Positions 1 to 7,698 of a DNA stretch of 64,000 nucleotides are shown here, piece after piece. The DNA lies in NCBI GenBank assembly GCA_002441135.1, contig DJVJ01000058.1, positions 43,558-107,557 on the forward strand. Direction: 5' to 3'. Below the pieces are notes generated by a model. It worked only from the letters and a program-made list of their open reading frames with translations, searched no databases and had not been told where the DNA came from. The DNA comes from Caryophanales bacterium UBA6259 (lineage in GTDB: Bacteria > Bacillota > Bacilli > Tepidibacillales > Tepidibacillaceae). The position numbers and the translations under genes are program-made. Within the stretch, counting starts at the first letter, position 1; each line of letters starts with the position of its first letter.

Positions 1-824
1 ACATGATCCTGTCGAAGCTGTAATTCGGCTGCGTCCTCGATAGTAACAATCCGTTCATCATTGGGTATAAAGGAGGACAAGACATTCAAGGTGGTTGTTT
101 TACCACTACCAGTTCCTCCAGAAACAACAATATTTAACCTCGCTTTTACTGCCGCTTCGATAAACATCGCCATTTCTCTTGTTAACGTTCCAAAATCGAT
201 TAAATTATCAATCGTTAGTGGATCCTTGGCAAATTTACGTATCGTAATACTTGGACCTTTGATGGCTAGTGGTGGAATAATGGCATTTACCCTTGAACCA
301 TCTGGCAAACGGGCATCAACCATTGGAGAGCTTTCATCAATTCTTCTTCCAATCGGCGATACTATTTTCTCGATAATACGCATGACATGTGCATCATCTC
401 GAAATTGAACTGGAGCTCTTTCCAAACGTCCTTTACGCTCCACATAAATTTGTTTTGCGCTATTTACCATTACCTCAGAAACCTCTTCGTCCATTAATAA
501 GGAATCAATTGGACCAAACCCTTTTATATCAGACAACATTTCCTCAATGATAGCTTCCCGCTGTTTCTTGGTTAATGGCTCCTCTTCCTCTTGAATCATA
601 GTGTCAATCAGTTTCCGAATCTCGTCCCATTTTTCTGGGGTATCTTCATCCACCTCTTCATTGCTTATCTCTTCTAGAAGCTTTTGATGTATTTTATTTT
701 TCATTTCTGCATAGAGATCTTCTAGAGAATCGGACTCTCCATCTCTGACTGCATGCTTTTGATTTTTTATTATTTTATCCTCTGGTTTTCCTTGCCCTTG
801 CTGTAAACGTTGTAATAAGGACAT
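1..824 (-). CDS. cpaF: CpaF/TadA-type secretion ATPase, N-terminal part (cut by window start)
   Basis: Hexameric type II/IV secretion ATPase that powers Flp (Tad) pilus assembly at the inner face of the membrane. About 274 residues are visible and the frame is open to base 1, so the C-terminal part lies outside the window. The N-terminus is charged and variable (about residues 15-95). It is followed by the conserved CpaF core, including GFGPIDSLLMDEEV, SSPMVDARLPDGSRV and the Walker A motif SGGTGSGKTTTLNVL near residue 240. The ATG at 822-824 sits behind a clear AAGGAGGG ribosome site. It is the last visible gene of the tad operon, 16 bases after the receiver-CpaE gene. The TadB and TadC membrane platform genes would be expected next, outside the window. 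Confidence 0.93.
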   Translation of the reverse strand, partial: MSLLQRLQQGQGKPEDKIIKNQKHAVRDGESDSLEDLYAEMKNKIHQKLLEEISNEEVDEDTPEKWDEIRKLIDTMIQEEEEPLTKKQREAIIEEMLSDIKGFGPIDSLLMDEEVSEVMVNSAKQIYVERKGRLERAPVQFRDDAHVMRIIEKIVSPIGRRIDESSPMVDARLPDGSRVNAIIPPLAIKGPSITIRKFAKDPLTIDNLIDFGTLTREMAMFIEAAVKARLNIVVSGGTGSGKTTTLNVLSSFIPNDERIVTIEDAAELQLRQDH

Positions 825-840
825 CTCTTTCCCTCCTTAT

Positions 841-2052
841 TTAAGCTTTTTTTCGTTTCCACATAAATTTGCTTAAAAAAGATTCAGAGCTTTTCCGTTC
901 ATCTTCTGCCATAATTTGATCCACGAGCTTACTCACGTGTTTAGCCCATTTACTATTTGGCTTCATTTCAATTAATGGTTCTCCACGATTAATAGATAAA
1001 TCAGCATAGGTATCCTCAGGAAGCTGGCAATATGGTTCCATTCCAAGCGCTGTTTTAATATCCTTTGGCTTAACCCCTGTATCAAGGTCTGCGCGATTTA
1101 AAATTAATCGAACTCGATCTGTAGGATAATTAAGGGTATCCATTACCTCTAATACGGTCCGATTGTGACGTAATACTGGAACATTTAAGGTATTTACTAA
1201 TAACGTAATATTGGATTGCTCAAGTGCCAAAACAGGATCGGTTAGCTGTGCAGGAGTATCAACAATAATATAATCATGAGTTTCCTTTAATAAGCGCAAT
1301 ATTTTTTCTACATGCTTACCAGTAATTAACTCACTTTGCTCAGGACGCACAGGCGCAGCAAGTACCCTTACACCACTTTTGGTTTGAATTAAGTATGGCA
1401 ATAAGGATTCCGCATCTAAACGATCCAGCTCCTGAACCACATGATAAATGGTTTCCTTTACCTTTAAATTAAATAGGGCAGCTACATCCCCAAACATCAA
1501 ATCTAAATCAATTATCGCTACTTTTTTATTACGCTGGTTTAGTCCAGCAGCAATATTGGTGGAAATTAAGCTTTTGCCAACTCCTCCCTTGCCACTAAAC
1601 ACGGTAATAATCTTTGGACTTTGGACAAATCCTTTGTCCATCACCTGATGAGCATAAACCTGAGCAGTTCTTTGCTGTGAACGTCCATAGACATCAATAA
1701 TAGTTTGAATAATTTCATCTGGAGAAAATGGCTTAATTAAAAACTCCTTTGCGCCTGCTAACATCGCCCTACGTAAGTAGTCTGATTCTCCTTGAACAGA
1801 AACAACGATTACTGCAGCAGAAGGACATTTTAAGCTAATTCTCTCAGTAGCTTGAATCCCATCCATCTCTGGCATATTAATATCCATTAAAATGATATCT
1901 GGCTTGTATTTGCAGGCCATATCAATTGCTTCAAAGCCATTGCTTGCCTCGCCCACAATATCAATTTGTCCTTCAAAGCTTAATATCTTACGGATATTTG
2001 CTCTTGTCTCTTCAATATCATCTACTATTAGCACCCGAATCCAATCCGCCAC
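841..2052 (-). CDS. CpaE-like pilus assembly ATPase with N-terminal response-regulator receiver domain
   Basis: Two-domain protein of 403 residues. Residues 5-122 form a CheY-like receiver with the acidic pair D11/D12, phospho-acceptor D57 in ILMDINMP and K107 in the IKPF motif. Residues 147-385 form a ParA/MinD-type ATPase with the deviant Walker A GKGGVGKS at 154-161, both lysines present. CpaE/TadZ proteins place Tad pilus machinery at the cell pole or membrane, and many have only a degenerate receiver. Here the phosphorylation site looks intact. The start is a GTG at 2052 with AAGGAGAG upstream. It lies 13 bases after cpaB and before cpaF in the same operon. The partner kinase is not identifiable; DegS nearby has its own regulator. 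Confidence 0.9.
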   Translation of the reverse strand: MADWIRVLIVDDIEETRANIRKILSFEGQIDIVGEASNGFEAIDMACKYKPDIILMDINMPEMDGIQATERISLKCPSAAVIVVSVQGESDYLRRAMLAGAKEFLIKPFSPDEIIQTIIDVYGRSQQRTAQVYAHQVMDKGFVQSPKIITVFSGKGGVGKSLISTNIAAGLNQRNKKVAIIDLDLMFGDVAALFNLKVKETIYHVVQELDRLDAESLLPYLIQTKSGVRVLAAPVRPEQSELITGKHVEKILRLLKETHDYIIVDTPAQLTDPVLALEQSNITLLVNTLNVPVLRHNRTVLEVMDTLNYPTDRVRLILNRADLDTGVKPKDIKTALGMEPYCQLPEDTYADLSINRGEPLIEMKPNSKWAKHVSKLVDQIMAEDERKSSESFLSKFMWKRKKA

Positions 2053-2065
2053 TGTTCATCTCTCC

Positions 2066-2782
2066 TTACGGTGTAAATAAAGTCTCTTTCGTCATCCCAT
2101 TGGTAGAGGCTTTTCCTGCTTCATTAATTGGTCTTAAAATTAAACGAATACTAGACAATTCATCGGTAAAGGTCACTCTCTCTGCATCCTTTGGAGTAAC
2201 CGCAATGGTAATTGTTGCTTCTGCTGCCTTATCTTGATTTACATCCACATTGGTTTGCTGACCAATGGCCAAAATCAATACATTTTGCATTACAATTTTG
2301 GAAATTTCCTTTTGGGTTGGATTTTTATCTGGTGAATAGGTTCCAATAATATCCACATAATCCCCCGGTTGAATGAACCCTGCGACTCCCATTACTGGGT
2401 TATAAGGAAGTGTTAAAGCACGGTATCCTTTTGGAATGGAATAAGCTAAATGTTTCTTCCCATATTGATCATCAGCAATCCGCTCGTGAATAATCTGCTC
2501 TCCCGGATAAATCGTTTCCTTGGCATATCTACCAATTAGCTCCTCTGCCTTTGTATAGCCCGTTGGTAAAATAGAGCTAACCTTTACTGTTTTTAATTCA
2601 ATCATTTCATTGGTAATTGCTGTTTTCGGAGAAATTTCTACCTTAGCTACAATTACCTTTTGTGTTGGTTCTAGTTCTTGACTTACACTCTCCACATTGG
2701 TCAAATAAAAATAGACAAGGACTGCTGCTAATATTCCAACAATAAGTGCAAGACTAATTAGTCGTTTATTGGTTATTTCCAT
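2066..2782 (-). CDS. cpaB: Flp pilus assembly protein CpaB/RcpC (SAF domain)
   Basis: A 238-residue protein with one N-terminal membrane anchor (residues 7-27, beginning KRLISLALIVGILAAVLVYF), followed by an SAF-type domain (about 43-105, with KTAITNEMIELKTVKV and YPGEQIIHERI) and the RcpC/CpaB region (about 110-225, with GYRALTLPYNPVMGVAGFI). CpaB proteins are periplasmic or surface parts of the Tad machine, and in Gram-positives they probably bind cell wall or stabilise the pilus base. It follows the TadG-like gene by 18 bases with a good GAGGAGAG site, in the operon order expected for Tad loci. Confidence 0.9.
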   Translation of the reverse strand: MEITNKRLISLALIVGILAAVLVYFYLTNVESVSQELEPTQKVIVAKVEISPKTAITNEMIELKTVKVSSILPTGYTKAEELIGRYAKETIYPGEQIIHERIADDQYGKKHLAYSIPKGYRALTLPYNPVMGVAGFIQPGDYVDIIGTYSPDKNPTQKEISKIVMQNVLILAIGQQTNVDVNQDKAAEATITIAVTPKDAERVTFTDELSSIRLILRPINEAGKASTNGMTKETLFTP

Positions 2783-2800
2783 CTATTTTCTCTCTCCTCA

Positions 2801-3727
2801 CTATTTCACTAATTTAACAGAGTATAGACCAAAATCTTTATCTAATGACTCATCATTGTTCCAGCCACCTTGGTAAATTTGTTTTCGATATTGGCCACGT
2901 ATTGTAAATTGATCTACTTGTGTTACATAAAAGGCCGCGAATCCAATGATTGTAACGGTGTTTTTTCCACTAGGTAAGGCGTCAATAATTGGTACATAAA
3001 TATAATTGTTGCCTGAAATGAGAATACGATCATTAATCCCATCACTTGTTAATCTTGGTATAACCCCTGTTTTTGTAAAAACTATTGGATTATCTTCAAC
3101 GTCTAACATCCCATCAAAACCATATTTTAAATTGTCATAATAATTATCTGCTCCACTATTTGTTTGCTCTATCCTCGGAAGATCTAATAGAGCAAAGTTA
3201 CCATTAAGAACATTTTTCGGATCATATTTTAAAAGATACTCTTGATCAAATTGAAAACCATATGTAAGGGTATTGGTAGGATCTGGTGCCACTACTCCTA
3301 ATGGTGAAAAACCTGTACCGCTGGAAACGGGTCTAGCCTTTGCTTTAGAAATGCCTTTAACAGTGAACTCCTCAAAGCCAAGCACCTTCGCGAAAAAGAG
3401 AGGGACCTTTTTTTGACCTGTACCCTTAATTTCTCGCACACTTGGATTTATCTCAAAATTAGGATTATGTACACCATTAGCTTTTGCATAGGAAATTGCA
3501 GTAAGTTCTGATTGATCAGCAACCATTGCTAGTTGATATAATTCATCGTTTGGCTTCGCCTGAATTAATTCCGCCGCACCAGCTAATACCGCTGCATCTA
3601 ATGCATCATGTAGCTTTTGCCGCTCTAACATAATATTGCCCACATCTATAACTAGCGCACTTATCCCTAATAGTACGGTTAACATTACCGTTACAATCAG
3701 AGCAACATTTCCTCTTTCATCACTCAA
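2801..3727 (-). CDS. TadG-like pilus-associated protein (pseudopilin-type N-terminus)
   Basis: A 308-residue protein that begins with a short basic/acidic leader (SDERGN) and a type IV pilin-like hydrophobic segment (residues 8-30), then DVGNIMLERQKLHDALDAAV, the typical TadG/Tad-domain signature. The remainder is an extracellular domain with no motif I recognise. It contains ISGNNYIYVPIIDALPSG and ends with a beta-rich tail. The start appears to be TTG at 3725-3727, overlapping the TadE stop by 8 bases, which implies translational coupling. The family is thought to form minor pilins or a cell-envelope link of the Tad system. Functional detail is inferred from context. Confidence 0.8.
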   Translation of the reverse strand: MSDERGNVALIVTVMLTVLLGISALVIDVGNIMLERQKLHDALDAAVLAGAAELIQAKPNDELYQLAMVADQSELTAISYAKANGVHNPNFEINPSVREIKGTGQKKVPLFFAKVLGFEEFTVKGISKAKARPVSSGTGFSPLGVVAPDPTNTLTYGFQFDQEYLLKYDPKNVLNGNFALLDLPRIEQTNSGADNYYDNLKYGFDGMLDVEDNPIVFTKTGVIPRLTSDGINDRILISGNNYIYVPIIDALPSGKNTVTIIGFAAFYVTQVDQFTIRGQYRKQIYQGGWNNDESLDKDFGLYSVKLVK

Positions 3728-4166
3728 TTCTCATCACCGTCTTTGCCGTTATTGGAAAAGGATTTGGTAAAATTTTTTCCCAAAAAGGAGTAAATAAAGG
3801 AACATTATATATGACCTTCACCTCGAAGTTTCCACCTGATGCTTTTGTGGATTCCGTTGTCGGTGTAATATTAATAGCTACATTGGTGTCTGGCTTTTGT
3901 AATACCGTGGTTTTACTTTTCACTAATGTAACTACTTCTGGGTTGGTCACATAATGATTGTTTCCACTATCCCATACTACTCCATATCTCGCCCCATCTC
4001 TTGATGCATTCTGGATGATGAGATAGGAATAAAAAATATGTCCAAACTCAATAATGCCTAACAATATAAGTAAAAGGATAGGTAAAACTAAAGCAAGTTC
4101 TACCATAGCCTGTCCTTCTTCTGCTTTTTTTGATTTTCTAAACCTGATCCACTTTGGAGTCATCAT
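3720..4166 (-). CDS. tadE: TadE family minor pseudopilin
   Basis: A 148-residue protein with the TadE-like signature EEGQAMVELALVLPILLLIL at about residues 17-36, containing the conserved glutamate and hydrophobic helix used by the prepilin peptidase and assembly machinery. It is followed by FSYLIIQNASRDGARYGV, another family hallmark. TadE proteins are minor pilins of the Flp pilus. The ATG at 4166 has AGGAGGAG eight bases upstream. It is the first gene after the hairpin that separates the pilins from the assembly genes, and its end overlaps the next gene. Confidence 0.88.
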   Translation of the reverse strand: MMTPKWIRFRKSKKAEEGQAMVELALVLPILLLILLGIIEFGHIFYSYLIIQNASRDGARYGVVWDSGNNHYVTNPEVVTLVKSKTTVLQKPDTNVAINITPTTESTKASGGNFEVKVIYNVPLFTPFWEKILPNPFPITAKTVMRIE

Positions 4167-4208
4167 CTAAAGCTCCTCCTAAAACAAAATTGCATCTTAT
4201 TCCTTTTG

Positions 4209-4242
4209 TAAATAAAGCCCTACAAAAAGTAGGGCTCTATTT
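4209..4242 (-). terminator. Hairpin between pilin genes and assembly genes (partial terminator/attenuator)
   Basis: On the minus strand AGCCCTAC pairs with GTAGGGCT around an A/T loop (4216-4236), followed by TTATTTA. It sits in the 92-base gap after the second pilin gene and before tadE. It probably ends most transcripts after the pilins, so that pilin is made in excess of the machinery. Confidence 0.7.
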
Positions 4243-4258
4243 TAACTAAATATTCTTT

Positions 4259-4453
4259 TTACACCATGGATACTAAATATGGTTCAAGAATTGGGTATAA
4301 GTCCTTAATTCTTTGACCTACTAATGATATAAGTAAAATCATTGCTACTGCAATAATCCCTATAATTAAACCATATTCCACCATACTTTGGCCTTTTTCA
4401 TTATGTAAAAGCTTTTGAGTGTAATTAAAGATGACTTTAACATCCCAATTCAT
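4259..4453 (-). CDS. Flp family type IVb pilin (second copy)
   Basis: A 64-residue small pilin. The motif NEKGQSMVEYGLIIGIIAVA at about residues 18-37 is the Flp processing site and hydrophobic helix: cleavage is expected after the glycine, with E and Y at the conserved +5/+6 positions. The C-terminus is short and hydrophobic (LYPILEPYLVSMV), unlike the first copy. The ATG lies 6 bases after the stop of the first pilin gene. I see no good ribosome site, so translation is probably coupled to the upstream pilin. It could be a minor pilin or a variant major subunit. Confidence 0.88.
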   Translation of the reverse strand: MNWDVKVIFNYTQKLLHNEKGQSMVEYGLIIGIIAVAMILLISLVGQRIKDLYPILEPYLVSMV

Positions 4454-4458
4454 TTTTA

Positions 4459-4665
4459 TTAAGATGAAGTGGATACAGAGTCAAGCGTAGTTTCAACTTT
4501 ACCAAAAATGTCATCCAAACCGCCTGTCATTGCACTAACCGCTGCAATTAAAACTACTGCTACAAGAGCGATGATTAAGCCATACTCAACCATACCTTGT
4601 CCTCTTTCATCATTATGGAACTTCTCTCTTGTTGCGATCCAAGCTTGTGTTAATTTTTTTACCAT
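4459..4665 (-). CDS. Flp family type IVb pilin (first copy, likely major subunit)
   Basis: A 68-residue pilin with DERGQGMVEYGLIIALVAVV at about residues 18-37, the classical Flp prepilin cleavage and assembly helix, and a short serine/threonine-rich tail. A start three bases wider than a codon away is possible (ATG at 4671), but the AGGAGGA site lies only one base from that ATG. It stands seven bases from the ATG at 4665, so the inner start is chosen. It is the first gene behind the c-di-GMP riboswitch and therefore the part of the operon most directly controlled by it. Confidence 0.92.
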   Translation of the reverse strand: MVKKLTQAWIATREKFHNDERGQGMVEYGLIIALVAVVLIAAVSAMTGGLDDIFGKVETTLDSVSTSS

Positions 4666-4689
4666 GACCATTCCTCCTAGGTTTTTTTT

Positions 4690-4735
4690 GGGATTTTAGG
4701 TCTGACTGCTTGTCCCTTTTTTGGGAAGTATTAAG
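4690..4735 (-). promoter_or_regulatory. Probable expression-platform hairpin of the c-di-GMP riboswitch
   Basis: Just downstream of the aptamer, minus-strand CTGATTGCTT (its 5' part overlapping the aptamer 3' edge at about 4733-4745) can pair with AAGCAGTCAG at about 4702-4711, with an inner CCC/GGG pairing around an A-rich loop. The long hairpin is followed by A-rich sequence, not a T run. Control by competition with the aptamer closing stem, by ribosome-site access or by mRNA stability is more likely than simple termination. The direction of control (on or off) cannot be read safely. Confidence 0.5.
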
Positions 4736-4838
4736 CAATCAGCAGCCTGGCGATCATAACCTATACATTTGTATATGCGGTAGACCCATGGCTTTGCGTC
4801 CTTACCTTTCGATAAGTTTGCCCTTTGGTAATCCTTAC
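4735..4838 (-). promoter_or_regulatory. Cyclic di-GMP-I (GEMM) riboswitch aptamer
   Basis: The minus strand carries the conserved GEMM-I elements in order: GGGCAAAC (about 4817-4824), the CGAAAGG tetraloop segment (about 4804-4812), GGACGCAAAGCC (4790-4801), GGGTCTACC (about 4778-4786) and TGATCGCCAGGCTGC (about 4743-4757). Two stems can be drawn, one capped by GAAA and one by a variable hairpin (catatacaaatgtat). It lies between a promoter and the first Flp pilin gene. This class binds the second messenger c-di-GMP, which fits control of surface attachment by pili. Confidence 0.92.
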
Positions 4839-4844
4839 AACGTC

Positions 4845-4873
4845 ATTATACTTCCTGTAAGACGAAATATAAT
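4845..4873 (-). promoter_or_regulatory. Probable SigA-type promoter of the tad operon
   Basis: A perfect TATAAT (-10, at 4845-4850 on the minus strand) lies about seven bases before the predicted start of the riboswitch. The -35 region 17 bases upstream is weak (ATTATA-like). Placement right at the aptamer boundary supports the call. Confidence 0.6.
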
Positions 4874-4929
4874 CCATCTAATAACCCATTTTTTTCTAGT
4901 CCATTTCACCCTTTATCGGCGATTTTCAA

Positions 4930-4957
4930 CAAAAAAAGCCCGATTCGGGCCGTTTTT
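4930..4957 (-). terminator. Rho-independent terminator
   Basis: Minus strand: GGCCCGAATCGGGC followed by seven T residues. It lies directly after the gene ending at 4969 and isolates it from the tad promoter. Confidence 0.88.
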
Positions 4958-4968
4958 AGAAGAAAGTA

Positions 4969-5373
4969 CTATGACGTTAGGTCGATAACGATTGGTTGTT
5001 CAAATCCTTGTAACATTTTCTCTATCTTTTCCTCTATAATTTCTTTTGTGCAAAACTGTTTATAGGTCAATTGTCCTTCTGCTTTTATTCCTCCATAGGC
5101 AAAATTCTCTATAATTTGTAATGTATCATCGTTTGAACCAAGGTCAATGATGGACAATCGATAATGTTCTCCGTTTATCCAGTGCTTAAAATCAATAGAA
5201 CACACATACCATTCAATATTAACTTGATTATTCTTTGTAATAATAAAATAGTGTGGCTGTTTACTGTATTCACTTGGTAACCAATTTGAAATACGAAGGA
5301 AATACTCTATACCTTTTAAAATCAATAAGATACTTAAGTAGATTCCAATTCCCTTTAAAAATAAAATAAGCAT
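4969..5373 (-). CDS. Small membrane-anchored protein with glycosyltransferase-2-like fragment
   Basis: A 134-residue protein with one N-terminal transmembrane segment (about residues 3-22) and a cytoplasmic or outer domain. The stretch IIDLGSNDDTLQIIENFA (about 91-108) resembles the DxGSxDxT region of family 2 glycosyltransferases. The protein is far too short to be a complete transferase and lacks the rest of the fold's motifs. I do not recognise a named family. The start at 5373 has a strong AAGGAGGG site. It stands between degU and the tad operon, with its own terminator, and may share the degSU transcript. Confidence 0.7.
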   Translation of the reverse strand: MLILFLKGIGIYLSILLILKGIEYFLRISNWLPSEYSKQPHYFIITKNNQVNIEWYVCSIDFKHWINGEHYRLSIIDLGSNDDTLQIIENFAYGGIKAEGQLTYKQFCTKEIIEEKIEKMLQGFEQPIVIDLTS

Positions 5374-5425
5374 AGCAGCCCCTCCTTATTAGAGTATATG
5401 CTGCCACGCCTATTTTGGTTATTCT

Positions 5426-6130
5426 TTAGCTAATAGTTACCCAACCATTTTTAATGGCTGCAATTACAGCCTGTGTTCGATCTTGTACATTCATTTTTTG
5501 CAGGATACTACTTACATGGTTTTTAACTGTTTTTTCACTGATAAATAACTTCTCGCCAATTGTCCGGTTACTGTTTCCTTCAGCTAGCATTTGTAACACT
5601 TCAATTTCTCTTCTCGTTAAGATACTTCTCCAGTCAACCGCTTGATCAAAGAAGATGGGTTGTTCACTATATTCACTCGTCTGCTCCATTACACTTAATC
5701 GACGATACTCCTCAATCACCTTGCCTGTTACTTGTGGGTGAATATAGGCTTGCCCAGAAGCGACAACACGAATTGCCTCAGTTAATGCTTCCGCCTCCAT
5801 ATCCTTCAATAAATAACCAGAAGCTCCAGAACGTAAGGTTTCTAATACATATCCTTCATCATCATGAATCGATAAAATAATAATCTTTGCTTCAGGATAG
5901 ATTTTCTTTACTTTCTTGGTTGCCTCTACCCCATTCATATGAGGCATATTGATATCCATCAAAATCACATCTGGCAAAACTCCATCATACTTGCTAATTA
6001 CCGTTTCCCCGTCCGAGCATTCGGAGATTACTTCCATATCATTTTCAAGGTTAATGATTCGTTTAATTCCTTCTCGAAATAGCTGATGATCATCAGCAAT
6101 CATAATCCTGATTTTATTGATTGTCGTCAT
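5426..6130 (-). CDS. degU: Response regulator DegU
   Basis: NarL/LuxR-class DNA-binding response regulator of 234 residues. The receiver domain covers about 6-125, with D13/D14, phospho-acceptor D59 in ILMDINMP and the conserved lysine in LLKDM. The C-terminal LuxR-type helix-turn-helix covers about 165-230, with LTRREIEVLQMLAEG and SEKTVKNHVSSILQKM. The inner ATG at 6130 is chosen because GGGGAG stands eight bases upstream; a longer frame would run into degS. DegU controls competence, motility, exoprotease and biofilm genes in Bacillus, so it is a plausible regulator of the secreted protease and surface genes here. It follows degS by four bases. Confidence 0.95.
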   Translation of the reverse strand: MTTINKIRIMIADDHQLFREGIKRIINLENDMEVISECSDGETVISKYDGVLPDVILMDINMPHMNGVEATKKVKKIYPEAKIIILSIHDDEGYVLETLRSGASGYLLKDMEAEALTEAIRVVASGQAYIHPQVTGKVIEEYRRLSVMEQTSEYSEQPIFFDQAVDWRSILTRREIEVLQMLAEGNSNRTIGEKLFISEKTVKNHVSSILQKMNVQDRTQAVIAAIKNGWVTIS

Positions 6131-6134
6131 TCTT

Positions 6135-7286
6135 TTACTCCCCACTTTCCTTAATTGGAACGCTAATAATAACACTGGTCCCTATATTTTTCGTTGAATC
6201 AATTTCCATATCCCCTTCTAGCAGCTGTACCCTTTCTTTCATACCCATCAATCCAAAACGACCTTTTTCCTTCTCCACCTGAGTTAGATCAAAGCCTACT
6301 CCATTATCCTTTACTAACACTCGAATAAATGCATCCTGATATTCTACTACTACCTCAACCTGTGTTGCTTTTGAATGCTTAATGACGTTATTTAATGCTT
6401 CTTGCACTAAACGGAAAATGGCTACTTCTAATCCTGATGGCAATCTTCGTTCTCTTCCCCTTAAATTTAAGTCTATTGGTAATTCCTCACGCTTACTCAT
6501 TTCTTGTACAAACTTTCTTAAAGTTGGAAATAACCCTAAATCATCCAATGCCATCGGTCGTAAATCAAAGATAATTTTGCGCACATCGGCCAAACTTTGG
6601 CGAACCATCAGCTTTAGATCCTTTAATTCCTTCATTGCTAATTGTGGCTGATTGGCATTCATTAAGCGTTCAGCAATTTCTGTACGTAAAACCACATTAG
6701 CCATCGATTGTGCAGGGCCATCATGAATTTCTCTAGCTACTCTTTTTCGCTCTTCTTCCTGAGCCTGAATAATTTTCAAACCATACAATTGGCGATGCTG
6801 AGCAGACTCAACTACCTCTGCCATCTTAATAATATCTCCACTTAAATAGTCAAAGACAACGCCAACCTGTGTAATCAATATTTCTGCCCTTTCAATGGTC
6901 TGTTCGAGCATTTTTAATCGTAGCTGTAAATCATTTCGATGTGATTTTAAATTACCTTCTCTTTCCCTTGCAACTGTTAGATCTACTTGCAGGCGATTGG
7001 CATCTTCATATGCGTTATGTATATCGTGTTCAGTATATTTTTTGAAGTTGCTGCTGACATCTGCTAAATGCATTCGAGACTTTCGATAACTAACCTCTAG
7101 ACTATCTACTTCATCAATCACTTTTTCAATATCTGCTTGAAGCTTATCTAGTTTAATAATTATCTTTTCTCTCTCAGATCTAGCGTCTTCTAGGATTTGA
7201 AAAATCTGTTCCTTGCTTTTCTCAATAGCCTGTATGGTTTTATTTAAGATCTTTTCTAATGTAGAACTATCCATCTCTTGTTTCAA
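6135..7286 (-). CDS. degS: Sensor histidine kinase DegS
   Basis: Cytoplasmic HisKA_3-type kinase of 383 residues, matching the usual DegS length. Residues 1-155 are a long coiled-coil sensor region without membrane segments. The phosphorylation box contains EEERKRVAREIHDGPAQ, with H188. The HATPase_c domain runs from about 275 to 380, with QEALNNVIKHSKA, DNGVGFD and the GRFGLMGMKERV glycine box. It phosphorylates DegU. The start appears to be TTG at 7286, nine bases after GAGGTG; the ATG four codons later has no spaced ribosome site. It forms a two-gene operon with degU. Confidence 0.95.
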   Translation of the reverse strand: MKQEMDSSTLEKILNKTIQAIEKSKEQIFQILEDARSEREKIIIKLDKLQADIEKVIDEVDSLEVSYRKSRMHLADVSSNFKKYTEHDIHNAYEDANRLQVDLTVAREREGNLKSHRNDLQLRLKMLEQTIERAEILITQVGVVFDYLSGDIIKMAEVVESAQHRQLYGLKIIQAQEEERKRVAREIHDGPAQSMANVVLRTEIAERLMNANQPQLAMKELKDLKLMVRQSLADVRKIIFDLRPMALDDLGLFPTLRKFVQEMSKREELPIDLNLRGRERRLPSGLEVAIFRLVQEALNNVIKHSKATQVEVVVEYQDAFIRVLVKDNGVGFDLTQVEKEKGRFGLMGMKERVQLLEGDMEIDSTKNIGTSVIISVPIKESGE

Positions 7287-7459
7287 AGCAGCTTACACCT
7301 CAGTTATTGATAGATTTATTAACATATTAACATATATTTAGTACAAGCTCTTGCTAAGATTTTACTATTAATATAAACATAAATAGGACTTTAGAATCAT
7401 TTTTAGGCCCTTTTTCCATATTATTCGAATCCTGCATGTCCTTTTATGTCCGTAGAACG

Positions 7460-7497
7460 CAAAAAAAATAGTCTTCTAAGTTTTTTAGAAGACCTAC
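7460..7497 (-). terminator. Rho-independent terminator
   Basis: Minus strand: GTCTTCTAA and TTAGAAGAC form a stem, followed by eight T residues. It closes the ribbon-helix-helix gene upstream of degS. Confidence 0.88.
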
Positions 7498-7518
7498 TAC
7501 ATCACAATTTTTATTAGT

Positions 7519-7698
7519 TTAGCCAATCACTCTAATTTTAGGTATTACCTTGTCCAAAACCTCGGTAATGACAGCAGTGCGTGTCGATTTACTTTCCAGT
7601 GCGATTTTATCAATTTTATCAATTAGTTCTGGGTCTAAACGAATACTAATGAGTTGCTTTGGTGGTGCCTTGTCTTCTTTTTTGGTTAATACAATCAT
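7519..7698 (-). CDS. Ribbon-helix-helix (CopG-like) DNA-binding protein
   Basis: A 59-residue protein. QLISIRLDPELIDKIDKIA followed by KSTRTAVITEVLDKVI is the beta strand and two helices of the ribbon-helix-helix fold used by MetJ/Arc/CopG repressors and many antitoxins. The ATG at 7698 follows GGAAGGATGG, whereas the longer frame has a poor start. No toxin gene is adjacent, and it has its own terminator, so a stand-alone small regulator is more likely than an antitoxin. Its target is unknown. Confidence 0.75.
   Translation of the reverse strand: MIVLTKKEDKAPPKQLISIRLDPELIDKIDKIALESKSTRTAVITEVLDKVIPKIRVIG

Noticed and set aside
61..408. Long plus-strand open frame opposite cpaF, and similar frames opposite other genes
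   Set aside because: They run antisense to strongly conserved genes with ribosome sites and family motifs, and their own translations show no domain; they are shadows.
7519..7698. Toxin-antitoxin pair
   Set aside because: The ribbon-helix-helix protein resembles antitoxins, but there is no neighbouring toxin gene and it has its own terminator.
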